Below are positions 8,978-15,867 of a stretch of DNA of 64,000 bases, piece by piece (position 1 is the first letter of the stretch; the number at the start of each line of letters is the position of its first letter). The translations under genes and the position numbers were made by a program. The stretch is from Nocardioides jiangxiensis. Lineage in GTDB: Bacteria; Actinomycetota; Actinomycetes; Propionibacteriales; Nocardioidaceae. The notes beneath the pieces are model-generated. The model saw nothing but the letters and a program-made list of their open reading frames with translations. It ran no database searches and had not been told where the DNA came from. The stretch is taken from assembly GCF_030580915.1 (NCBI RefSeq), contig NZ_JAUQTA010000001.1, positions 930,001 through 994,000 on the forward strand, written 5' to 3'.

Positions 8978-9820
8978 TCAGAGCGACGACGTGCCCTCGG
9001 CGACGATCAGCGCGGGACCCGCGAGGAGCACGTGGTCGTCGGGGGTCCAGGTGAGCGTGAGCTCGCCGCCCGGGACATCGACGCGGTAGGTCACCGGGGC
9101 GTCCGTCGGGCGCACGCCGTCGGCGATCGCGGTGGCGACGAGCACGGCGCAGGCACCGGTGCCGCACGAGCGGGTCTCCCCCGCCCCACGCTCGTGCACC
9201 CGCATCGCGACGTGGCGCTCGGCGACCCGTTCGACGAACTCGATGTTGACGCCGTGGGGGTAGACCTCGTGGTCGTAGCCGGGCTCCTCGAGCAGCCGGC
9301 CCGCGTCGGCGAGGTCGTCGAGGAAGGCCACGGCGTGCGGGTTGCCCATGTCGACGTTCGTCGCGGGCCAGCCCTGGTGTCCGACGGTCACCGTCGAGCT
9401 GGGGCCGAGGGCAGGAGTTCCCATGTCGGTCGTGAACCGCTCACCCTCGCGCGTGACCGTCTTGATGCCGGCGCGCGTCGCGATGCGGACCGGCTGGTCG
9501 GCGGGTACGAGGCCCTCCTCGATGAGGTGCCGTGCGTAGACCCGGGTCGCGTTGCCGCACATCTCGGCGACGGACCCGTCGGCGTTGCGGTAGTCCATGA
9601 ACCACTCCGCGTCCTGTGCCGCGACAGCCGGCTCGTGCGCCGCGAGGGCCTCGGTGCGGATCACCCGGACGACCCCGTCGGCGCCGATGCCGGCCCGTCG
9701 GTCGCAGAGGGCGACGACCCGCTCGGGCGCCAGCGCGCCGTGGATCGAGCCGTCGTGGTCGGGCAGCAGCACGAAGTCGTTCTCCGTGCCATGACCCTTG
9801 AGGAACCGGTAGCCGCTCAC
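8978..9820 (-). CDS. dapF: diaminopimelate epimerase
   Basis: 280 residues, normal length. Converts LL- to meso-diaminopimelate for lysine and peptidoglycan synthesis in the cytosol. Both catalytic cysteines are present: C88 in MCGNATR and C219 in RSCGTGACA. The GNPHAV block near 160 is also conserved. The start is GTG; a GACCAT box 6 bases upstream fits a leaderless transcript. It belongs to the miaA-dapF-hflX set, with a DHFR-like gene inserted upstream. Confidence 0.97.
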   Translation of the reverse strand: MSGYRFLKGHGTENDFVLLPDHDGSIHGALAPERVVALCDRRAGIGADGVVRVIRTEALAAHEPAVAAQDAEWFMDYRNADGSVAEMCGNATRVYARHLIEEGLVPADQPVRIATRAGIKTVTREGERFTTDMGTPALGPSSTVTVGHQGWPATNVDMGNPHAVAFLDDLADAGRLLEEPGYDHEVYPHGVNIEFVERVAERHVAMRVHERGAGETRSCGTGACAVLVATAIADGVRPTDAPVTYRVDVPGGELTLTWTPDDHVLLAGPALIVAEGTSSL

Positions 9821-9853
9821 CGGCCCATGGTCCCACGGTGGGACCAGCGGGCC

Positions 9854-10396
9854 TCACCCGCCGCCGTCGGTGGCCACGGCGTAGCGGACGCAGGCGAAGT
9901 CACGGTTGCGCGCCACCTCGAGCAGCTCCAGCTCGACGCGCCGCGGTAGCAGCGGGTGACCGGCACCGAGGGTGACGGGCGCGAGCTGGACCCACACCTC
10001 GTCGAGCAGCCGGGCGTCGAAGAACTGGCCGACCAGGTCGCCGCCGCCGACCAGCCAGATCGTGCCCTCACCGGCGGCCTCGCGGGCCGCGCGGTGCACC
10101 TCCGTGACGGGGGCGTCGGTGAAGGTGACCCGCCCCGGCGGCTCGCCGAACTCGCGGTGCGTGAGCACCCAGGTCGGCTGCTCGTAGGGCCAGGCTCCGC
10201 CCACCTCGTCGAGGTGGTCGAGCAGCCACTGGTACGTCGACGCGCCCATCACCAGCGCTCCCACGCCCGCCGCGAAGGCCTCGTAGTGCATCGGGCCGGC
10301 CGGGTCGAGGGCGCGGGTGACCAGCCACGACAGGTCGTGGTCGGGAGTCGCGATGAAGCCGTCGAGGCTCGCGCCGGTGTAGTAGATCGTCGCCAT
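9854..10396 (-). CDS. RibD/dihydrofolate-reductase-fold oxidoreductase
   Basis: 180 residues with the RibD C-terminal / DHFR-like fold: N-terminal strand YYTGASLDGFIA (5-16), the VMGASTYQW segment, and the NADPH-binding WLVGGGDLVGQF stretch (about 121-132). Proteins of this subgroup are NADPH-dependent reductases of unknown substrate, distinct from housekeeping FolA or bifunctional RibD since no deaminase domain is attached. The gene sits between dapF and a divergently read LicD-like gene. Confidence 0.85.
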   Translation of the reverse strand: MATIYYTGASLDGFIATPDHDLSWLVTRALDPAGPMHYEAFAAGVGALVMGASTYQWLLDHLDEVGGAWPYEQPTWVLTHREFGEPPGRVTFTDAPVTEVHRAAREAAGEGTIWLVGGGDLVGQFFDARLLDEVWVQLAPVTLGAGHPLLPRRVELELLEVARNRDFACVRYAVATDGGG

Positions 10397-10460
10397 GCGA
10401 CCAGCGTCGCACCGGCCACCGACAGCCGTCTGCGCCACGGCACCGCCCTATCCTTGCGGG

Positions 10461-11267
10461 ATGCAGACCGTCCCCGGCGCGTACGACGCCGAGCGCGCCC
10501 GGCTCGAGGCGATGCCCCTCGCCGACCGCGACGCGGCCTGGCTGCGGGAGCGCGTGCTGCTCGACGTCGCCCACCGCCAGCGGCCCCGCGAGGTGCTCGA
10601 GCAGCTCCGCACGCTCCGCAGCGAGCTCGACCCACCGGCGTACGCGGCCGTGCAGGCGGAGGTCGACGCACTGCTCGCCGGGGAGACGGTCACGATCCAC
10701 GGCTACAACCCGCGTCTGGACGACCTCGAGGTCGACCAGTGGCAGCGCCTGGCCGAGGTCGGCGACGAGCTCGGACGACGCGGCTACACCTGGTTCGTCA
10801 CCTCCGGGACCTTGCTCGGCATCGTCCGCCACGGCGGCTTCGTGCCGACCGACGACGACCTCGACATCGCGGTGCTGCTCGACGCCACCGACGACGCCTC
10901 CGCGGCCAAGGCGTGGCTGACCGCGCGGAGCGACCTCGCGGACCTGCTGCGCGTGCAGGACCACGAGCGGGGCGCGGAGCTCGACCTCGAGGGTCCGACG
11001 ATCGATCTCTTCCCCGCCTGGATCGCCGCCGACGACCGGCTGCACGTCTGGCCGTGGTGTCGTGGCGAGGTGCCCGGGTCCGCCCTGCTGCCGCTCGAGC
11101 ACGTGGCGGTCGGCGGGGTCACCGTGCCGGTCGCGGCCGACCCGGCCGCGCTGCTCGCCGTGAACTACGGCCCCGACTGGCAGATCCCCGACCCGCTCTT
11201 CGGCTTCGACTGGCCTCGGGCCCACCAGCGCTTCGCGGGCTGGAAGGCCGGCCTGCCCTCAGGCTGA
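10461..11267 (+). CDS. LicD-like nucleotidyltransferase-fold protein
   Basis: 268 residues. A helical N-terminal third precedes a LicD/MNT-type core with GTLLGIVRHGGFVPTDDDLD (about 116-135): the Asp residues are the expected metal-binding site. Family members transfer phosphocholine or other phospho-groups to surface glycans; the acceptor here is unknown and no glycan gene cluster is adjacent. TATCCT at 10449-10454 stands 6 bases before the ATG, fitting a leaderless transcript. The 3' end overlaps the convergent miaA gene by 9 bases. Confidence 0.75.
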   Translation: MQTVPGAYDAERARLEAMPLADRDAAWLRERVLLDVAHRQRPREVLEQLRTLRSELDPPAYAAVQAEVDALLAGETVTIHGYNPRLDDLEVDQWQRLAEVGDELGRRGYTWFVTSGTLLGIVRHGGFVPTDDDLDIAVLLDATDDASAAKAWLTARSDLADLLRVQDHERGAELDLEGPTIDLFPAWIAADDRLHVWPWCRGEVPGSALLPLEHVAVGGVTVPVAADPAALLAVNYGPDWQIPDPLFGFDWPRAHQRFAGWKAGLPSG

Positions 11268-12173
11268 GGCGACCGCGACCGCCCGCTCGACCAGGTCGGG
11301 CGCATCCCAGTCGAGCCAGGTCACCCGGGGGTCCTTGAGGAACCACTGGTCCTGCCGCCGGGCGAAGCGCCGCGTCGCGACCACGATCCGCTCCATCGCC
11401 TCCGCCTCGGTGAGGTCGCCGTCGATGAACGCCATCGTCTCCGGGTAGCCGATCGCCCGGCTCGCCGTGCGCGTCTCGGCGAGGCCGTCGGCCATCAGAC
11501 CGCGCACCTCCTCGACCAGGCCCTGCTCCCACATCAGCCCGACGCGTCGTCCGATCCGGGGCAGGAGCGTCGGACGGTCGATCCGTACGCCGACCTGCAG
11601 CGCGCCGGGGACGGCGTACTCGAGGACCGGGAGGGAGGCGGAGAAGGGCCTCCCGGTCAGCTCGACGACCTCCAGCGCCCGCACGATGCGGCGCCCGTTG
11701 CTGGCGAGGATGCCGGCCGCGGCCTCGGGGTCGAGGCCGGCCAGACGTGCGTGGAGCGCGCCGGAGCCCATCTCCTCGAGCTCGGCCTCGAGGCGCGCCC
11801 GCAGCGCGGCGTCGGTGCCGGGGAACTCGAAGCGGTCGAGCACCGCCCGCGTGTAGAGGGCCGAGCCGCCGACGAGAACGGGCACCTTGCCCCGCGCCTG
11901 GATGTCGGCGATCGCGGCTCGCGCCAGCTGCTGGAAGTCCGCGACGCTCGCCACCTCGTGGATCTCCAGGAGGTCGATCAGGTGGTGCGGGACACCGCGA
12001 CGCTCGCCCTCCGGCACCTTGGCGGTGCCGATGTCCATGCCGCGGTAGACCTGCATCGCGTCGGTGTTGACGATCTCGCCGTCGAGCCGCTCGGCGAGGT
12101 CGAGGGAGAGTGCGGTCTTGCCCGCGGCCGTCGGACCGACGACCGCGATCACGGGTGTTGCACTTTCCAGCAT
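11259..12173 (-). CDS. miaA: tRNA dimethylallyltransferase
   Basis: 304 residues. Transfers a dimethylallyl group to A37 of tRNAs reading UNN codons, the first step before MiaB methylthiolation. P-loop GPTAAGKT at 13-20, DAMQVYRGMDIGTAKV (about 37-52), the HHLID motif near 62-66 and SRAIGY in the C-terminal part are all present. The start ATG 12173 places the P-loop at the normal distance from the N-terminus. miaB lies 3.7 kb upstream on the same strand; intervening genes break direct co-transcription. Confidence 0.97.
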   Translation of the reverse strand: MLESATPVIAVVGPTAAGKTALSLDLAERLDGEIVNTDAMQVYRGMDIGTAKVPEGERRGVPHHLIDLLEIHEVASVADFQQLARAAIADIQARGKVPVLVGGSALYTRAVLDRFEFPGTDAALRARLEAELEEMGSGALHARLAGLDPEAAAGILASNGRRIVRALEVVELTGRPFSASLPVLEYAVPGALQVGVRIDRPTLLPRIGRRVGLMWEQGLVEEVRGLMADGLAETRTASRAIGYPETMAFIDGDLTEAEAMERIVVATRRFARRQDQWFLKDPRVTWLDWDAPDLVERAVAVASA

Positions 12174-12240
12174 GGCGTTAGTGTTCCAAAAGCCACGGGG
12201 CCGCATCAGGCGGCGCCCACGTTCCTGAGGACGGCAGCAC

Positions 12241-12432
12241 ATGGGATTCAACCTCGACGACATCAAGGGCCAGGCCGAGAACGCCCTCTCCGAGCACGGC
12301 GACCAGGTCGGCGACGCGATCGACAAGGCGGTCGACTTCGTCGATGAGAAGACCGGCGGCAAGCTCGGCGACAAGGGCGACCTGATCGCCGACAAGGCCA
12401 AGGACGCCCTCGGCATCAACGACCAGGCCTGA
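12241..12432 (+). CDS. MT0933-like small antitoxin-family protein
   Basis: 63 residues, highly charged and helical, with the pattern of the MT0933/Rv0909-like family: DDIKGQAENALSEHGDQVGD followed by DKGDLIADKAKDALG. The family is named antitoxin from one Mtb pair, but such genes often stand alone. No toxin-like gene is adjacent here (miaA is divergent, the disordered protein follows after a terminator), so a toxin-neutralising role is not supported by context. CTGAGG lies 11 bases before the start. Confidence 0.75.
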   Translation: MGFNLDDIKGQAENALSEHGDQVGDAIDKAVDFVDEKTGGKLGDKGDLIADKAKDALGINDQA

Positions 12433-12448
12433 TCTCCGACAGGCTTCC

Positions 12449-12483
12449 CGGCGGCCCCGGACCAAGGTGGTCCGGGGCCGCCG
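12449..12483 (+). terminator. strong hairpin after the MT0933-like gene
   Basis: Perfect 16-bp stem (CGGCGGCCCCGGACCA / TGGTCCGGGGCCGCCG) with loop AGG, followed by TGGCGTTTCTCC. It begins 17 bases past the stop codon. Confidence 0.85.
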
Positions 12484-12545
12484 TGGCGTTTCTCCGGCCC
12501 TGCGTCACCATCACCTGAAGGCTCCCTGAAATTGGAGACCGGTGG

Positions 12546-12576
12546 TTGACATTGTCGGTCGACCGGTTGTTTGAAT
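12546..12576 (+). promoter_or_regulatory. SigA-like promoter of the disordered protein gene
   Basis: TTGACA at 12546-12551 is a perfect -35 box; TTGAAT (12571-12576) or the overlapping GTTTGA (12569-12574) is the best -10 at 17-19 bases. Transcription from it would give a leader of about 50 bases before ATG 12635. Confidence 0.5.
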
Positions 12577-12634
12577 GGCAGGGACGGCCGGGACCTACCC
12601 GGCCGCGGACCTCCATCTCGGGAGTGGTTCAACG

Positions 12635-13060
12635 ATGTCCGACATCCAGAGCAACGCGTTCGACCAGGAGCAGGGCGAGTACGGCGAGCAGCAGTCCGCC
12701 GAGCAGGGCCAGTACGGCCAGGAGCAGTCCCAGCAGGGCGGCGCCGACCAGACGGACCAGTCCTACGGCGAGCAGTCGCAGGAGGCCGGCGGCTACGGGG
12801 AGCAGCCGTCGGCCGACCAGGGCGAGCAGGCGCCGTACAGCCAGGAGCAGGACGGCTTCGACGGTGCCGCACAGGATGCGTCCCCGCAGGGCGCCTTCGA
12901 GCAGGGCGCCTACGTGCAGGACGGCGAGGAGACCTACGGCGAGCAGCCGGCGGCCGACGAGGGTGACCAGGCCCAGTACGGGGACGAGGCGCCCGCCGAG
13001 TCGTCGTACGGCGAGCAGACCGGCGAGGCCCTGCAGCAGGCGGAGGGCCAGCAGTTCTGA
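12635..13060 (+). CDS. Q/G/Y/E-rich low-complexity disordered protein
   Basis: 141 residues with no recognisable domain. Almost the whole chain is built of Gln, Gly, Glu, Tyr, Ala, Ser and Asp, with recurring YGEQ/YGQEQ units (about a dozen Tyr-Gly or Tyr-Ser-Gln repeats) and almost no Leu, Ile, Val, Lys or Arg. It has no signal peptide or membrane segment and is strongly acidic. The composition matches intrinsically disordered, prion-like segments, but the reading frame is real: the start has GGGAG 10 bases upstream, a perfect -35 precedes it, and a normal stop follows. Function unknown. Confidence 0.75.
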   Translation: MSDIQSNAFDQEQGEYGEQQSAEQGQYGQEQSQQGGADQTDQSYGEQSQEAGGYGEQPSADQGEQAPYSQEQDGFDGAAQDASPQGAFEQGAYVQDGEETYGEQPAADEGDQAQYGDEAPAESSYGEQTGEALQQAEGQQF

Positions 13061-13090
13061 CGCACTGCGGACACCCCTAAGGTGGCGGGC

Positions 13091-13549
13091 ATGACCGAGC
13101 GATTCGTGGTCGTGCCCGCCTCCTACGTCTACCTCCTGCGTCAAGGCGCCGCAGGCCCCGAGGTGCTGCTGCAGCTTCGCGGCGACGTCCCCTACATGGC
13201 CGGCCACTGGGCGGCCGCGGCCGCGGGCCACGTGGAGCGCGGGGAGACGGCGTACGACGCTGCCCGGCGCGAGGCGCTGGAGGAGCTCGCGATCACCGGG
13301 GTGGACCTGACGTTCGAGTTCGCGATGCAGCGCACCGCCAGCGGCGAGGCGATCGACGAGCGGATCGACTTCTTCTTCAGCGCCCGCTCGTGGCAGGGCG
13401 AGCCGACCGTCGTCGAGGCGGAGAAGTGCGCGGAGATCGGCTGGTTCCCGCTCGACGCGCTGCCGTCACCGATGGTGCCGCACGAGGCGCACGCGCTGGC
13501 GCACCTCGGCACCCCCGAGAAGTACCTGACGTTCGGCTTCGCCGGCTAG
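13091..13549 (+). CDS. Nudix hydrolase
   Basis: 152 residues. The Nudix box runs from G46 to L66 and follows G-x5-E-x7-REALEEL: E52, R60, E61, E64 and E65 form the metal site that hydrolyses X-linked nucleoside diphosphates. The substrate cannot be told from sequence. ATG 13091 is preferred over an in-frame GTG at 13082 because TAAGGT (13078-13083) lies 7 bases upstream, fitting a leaderless transcript. The 3' end overlaps the convergent papain-like gene by four bases. Confidence 0.9.
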   Translation: MTERFVVVPASYVYLLRQGAAGPEVLLQLRGDVPYMAGHWAAAAAGHVERGETAYDAARREALEELAITGVDLTFEFAMQRTASGEAIDERIDFFFSARSWQGEPTVVEAEKCAEIGWFPLDALPSPMVPHEAHALAHLGTPEKYLTFGFAG

Positions 13550-14217
13550 CGCCAGCGCTCGCGGGCCGACGGGACCCTGACGCCTTGCTGGTGCGGGCCG
13601 CCGACCAGGACCTCGTCACCGAAGGACCAGCCGTTGCGGACCGGCATGTAGGCACCCGACCAGAAGGTGCCCGGGTCGTACCAGTGCGCCTTGCGGTCGT
13701 TCTCGAGGATCCCCATGTCCTGGAGGACCATCGCCACGATCTCCGAGCAGAACGCAGCCGACGGCCGGATCGGTCGTCCGCGATGGCGCCGCGGGGCGTA
13801 GCCGTCGCGGCCCTTGAACCAGCGGGCGCCGGCCCGGAACATCGACGGGAACGGCACCCCCACGAGCCGGTCGACGGCCGCCAGGGCGGCGTCCTCCTGC
13901 GCGGCGCCGACGTCGGGCTGCAGCTGACGGAGCCAGACCTCCTGGCGGTAGTGGTCACGCCAGCGCGTGACGGCGCCGGCCAGGTCGTGCAGCTGGACGC
14001 CGCGATGGTTGCCACCGGTCCAGAGGTCCTGCTGCTTGCGGCTCCGCTCGGCGTGGAGCAGCAGCGGCGGGAGGTCCTCGATCACGATCGCCACACCGAC
14101 GTGGTTGACGGGCGCGTTGGAGATCGTCCGGATCGCGCGGTCGGCGATCGTCCTGCCGCGGAAGAGGAGGAGATCACCCGTGCGCGCAGCCTCGGCGGCT
14201 TCGTGGATCTCCAGCAT
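13546..14217 (-). CDS. permuted papain-like (YiiX/NlpC-P60 fold) protein
   Basis: 223 residues. The order of motifs is that of circularly permuted papain-fold enzymes: GDLLLFRG (14-21), then NHVGV with H39, and the Cys later in AAFCSEIVAM (C157). Such proteins act as amidases, peptidases or acyltransferases on lipids or wall peptides. No signal peptide is visible, so it is probably cytosolic or exported by an unknown route. The function is inferred from the Cys-His arrangement alone. Confidence 0.65.
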   Translation of the reverse strand: MLEIHEAAEAARTGDLLLFRGRTIADRAIRTISNAPVNHVGVAIVIEDLPPLLLHAERSRKQQDLWTGGNHRGVQLHDLAGAVTRWRDHYRQEVWLRQLQPDVGAAQEDAALAAVDRLVGVPFPSMFRAGARWFKGRDGYAPRRHRGRPIRPSAAFCSEIVAMVLQDMGILENDRKAHWYDPGTFWSGAYMPVRNGWSFGDEVLVGGPHQQGVRVPSARERWR

Positions 14218-14266
14218 GGGAGCAGTCTGCCGTGCGGCCTCCGCCGGCCTGCCCTAGGGTGACGCC

Positions 14267-14425
14267 GTGACGTGGTGGAAGTTCGTCGGGCTGGCCGGCT
14301 TCTTCGGCACTCCCGAGGGCGCTGCCGCCGTCCGGCGCGCGCCTCGCCCACGTGGCGACTACACGCCGGCCGAGGTCACGGCCCGGCTGCACGAGCGCCT
14401 CGCGGAGTCCCGGGCGCAGGGCTGA
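14267..14425 (+). CDS. tiny conserved-looking protein (52 residues)
   Basis: Starts at GTG 14267 and reads MTWWKFVGLAGFFGTPEG, then a basic Arg/Pro segment and DYTPAEVTARLHERLAES before TGA. TAGGGT at 14255-14260 sits 6 bases before the GTG, the same leaderless signature found at larger genes in the window. It runs divergent to the papain-like gene 49 bases away. The short hydrophobic N-terminus followed by a basic linker and a helix could be a membrane-peripheral peptide. Function unknown. Confidence 0.6.
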   Translation: MTWWKFVGLAGFFGTPEGAAAVRRAPRPRGDYTPAEVTARLHERLAESRAQG

Positions 14426-14526
14426 GGCGTCTCCCCTTCGCGGGCCCCGTGCGCGACGCGACCGCACGCCTGGAGCCCTTCCGGCGCCTGCCCTTGCGCG
14501 GGACACTGGACGCGAGAGGAGACACC

Positions 14527-14652
14527 ATGAACCCCACCGATCACCTGCCTGACGTGCACCACGACACCGAGCTCGAGATGGCCGAGGAGTCGAAGCCGGC
14601 GATCCAGGCCGAGCACGGTCCCGGGCTGGCGCCGATGATGGACGTGGAGTAG
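14527..14652 (+). CDS. tiny acidic protein (41 residues)
   Basis: A 41-residue His/Glu/Asp-rich chain starting MNPTDHLPDVHHDTELEMAE and ending MMDVE. AGGAG lies 6 bases before the ATG, an unusually clear ribosome-binding site for this window. It may be co-transcribed with the 52-residue gene 101 bases upstream, and a perfect palindrome follows at 14667. The family is not recognised. Confidence 0.5.
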   Translation: MNPTDHLPDVHHDTELEMAEESKPAIQAEHGPGLAPMMDVE

Positions 14653-14666
14653 GCCCACCGGCCCCA

Positions 14667-14705
14667 GCGGAGACTTTTCGTCAGCATGTGACGAAAAGTC
14701 TCCGC
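14667..14705. repeat. perfect 17-bp palindrome, family A copy 1
   Basis: Arms GCGGAGACTTTTCGTCA and its exact complement around loop GCATG. It may terminate the tiny upstream gene, but a related copy in opposite orientation at 15797 on the other side of the DUF559 gene suggests a dispersed element rather than a plain terminator. Confidence 0.85.
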
Positions 14706-14721
14706 CCAAGCGTCAGTCCCC

Positions 14722-15732
14722 TCACGCCGCACTGTCGCCGCGCAGGCGCAGCCCCTCGGGACAGCGCGGGCAACAACGGAACGGGCCCTGCCAGCCGCGG
14801 CTGCGATAGAGCCGGGCCAGCTTGATCGCCGTGACACACGGTCGGACGACGGCCTGTCCCCAGCCCAGCCTGACCGTCGTCTGCTCACCAACCGCCGCGT
14901 CGAGGTCCCGCTCGAAGTCCGTGTCACGATCGGCCGAGGTCGAGTGGCCCAGCCGTCCGTCGAGCTCGATGAGGAGCCGGAACGCCGGCAGCGCCGCGTC
15001 GCGGTAGACGACACGGGCAACCTCCGACGACAGCGACAGACCGCTCGTCACGTCGCGAACCTGCCGCAGGGCGCGCGGCAGCCCGTGCGCGCGCTCGACG
15101 TTGCGCAGGAACTCGATCTCGAGCACCGAAGCCGCACCCGACGCGGCATCGGACAGGACGCCGACGATGAGTTCTCGCCTCCGCAGGCGCGTCCGGTCCT
15201 CGGTCACGGCGAGCAGTCGTTGCGGAGTCGTACGTCGAGATCGGACCACCTCGCTCAGGATGCCCATCGCGGACAGGTCCGAGGCAGCGCCGGCTGCCGC
15301 GTCGATCGCCGCATGCTCGACGCGGACGCGTGGCGGCGAGAGGTTGGCCTGCACCAGCGCTACCCAGTCGTCACGCCGCTCGATGAGGATGCCCTCCTGC
15401 TCACGCACCCGCCTGTGCCCGGGGACGGCCACCCTGATGGGTGCAGCGTCATCGTGGTCCCGACGCCCCGGGCCATCGGCCACTCGAAGCGCGGAGGCTC
15501 CCGAGAGCGCAGCAGGCTGGGCGTACAGCACCGCCGCTCACGCGCGTTGGCGCCAGGTCCGCACGCCGGTGTGGTCGAGATAGACACCGGGGTGCAGTGT
15601 CACCCACTCGCGGCGGCGCAGACGCCGGCGGATCGTCGCGTCCGACTCGCCCGGCAGGAGCAGCACCTGCGCGCGGGCGACGACACCGTCGTGCAGGTCG
15701 AGAAGGTCCTCGAGCGGACTCAGCATCACCAT
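14722..15732 (-). pseudogene. DUF559/AbiEi-antitoxin-domain protein interrupted by TGA
   Basis: The frame encodes an N-terminal AbiEi-like winged-helix segment ([20 protein letters not shown], about codons 33-52), then at codon 65 (15538-15540) a TGA, and continues in the same frame for 271 codons to the C-terminal Vsr-like DUF559 domain with [11 protein letters not shown] and [10 protein letters not shown]. Related full-length proteins usually have Trp where TGA stands (TGG to TGA), so one base change explains the break. The second part has a GTG at 15531 that could restart translation. I call it a recent pseudogene or a sequencing error; recoding is less likely. Start ATG 15732, alternative 15726. 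Confidence 0.75.
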
Positions 15733-15796
15733 GGGGTGACGATCCGTCGTCGGCGAGGGAGCCGCCACCGTCCACGGGCAGGCCTGTGGAGAGACA

Positions 15797-15835
15797 GCGG
15801 AGACTTCCGATCACATGCTGACGAGGAGTCTCCGT
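15797..15835. repeat. imperfect palindrome, family A copy 2 (inverted)
   Basis: GCGGAGACTTCCGATCA, loop CATGC, TGACGAGGAGTCTCCG. The loop is the complement of the GCATG loop at 14684, so the two copies face each other across the DUF559 gene. The outer eight pairs are conserved; the inner arm has diverged. Confidence 0.75.
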
Positions 15836-15867
15836 TGTCTGCTGCGTCCAGGTCCAGCGGGGAGAGG

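Noticed and set aside
12241..12432. Toxin-antitoxin module with the MT0933-like gene
   Set aside because: No toxin-like gene adjoins it; a strong terminator separates it from the next gene.
14667..15835. Family A palindromes as CRISPR repeats or IS ends
   Set aside because: Only two copies, no regular spacers, no cas or transposase genes, and no target-site duplication that I can see.
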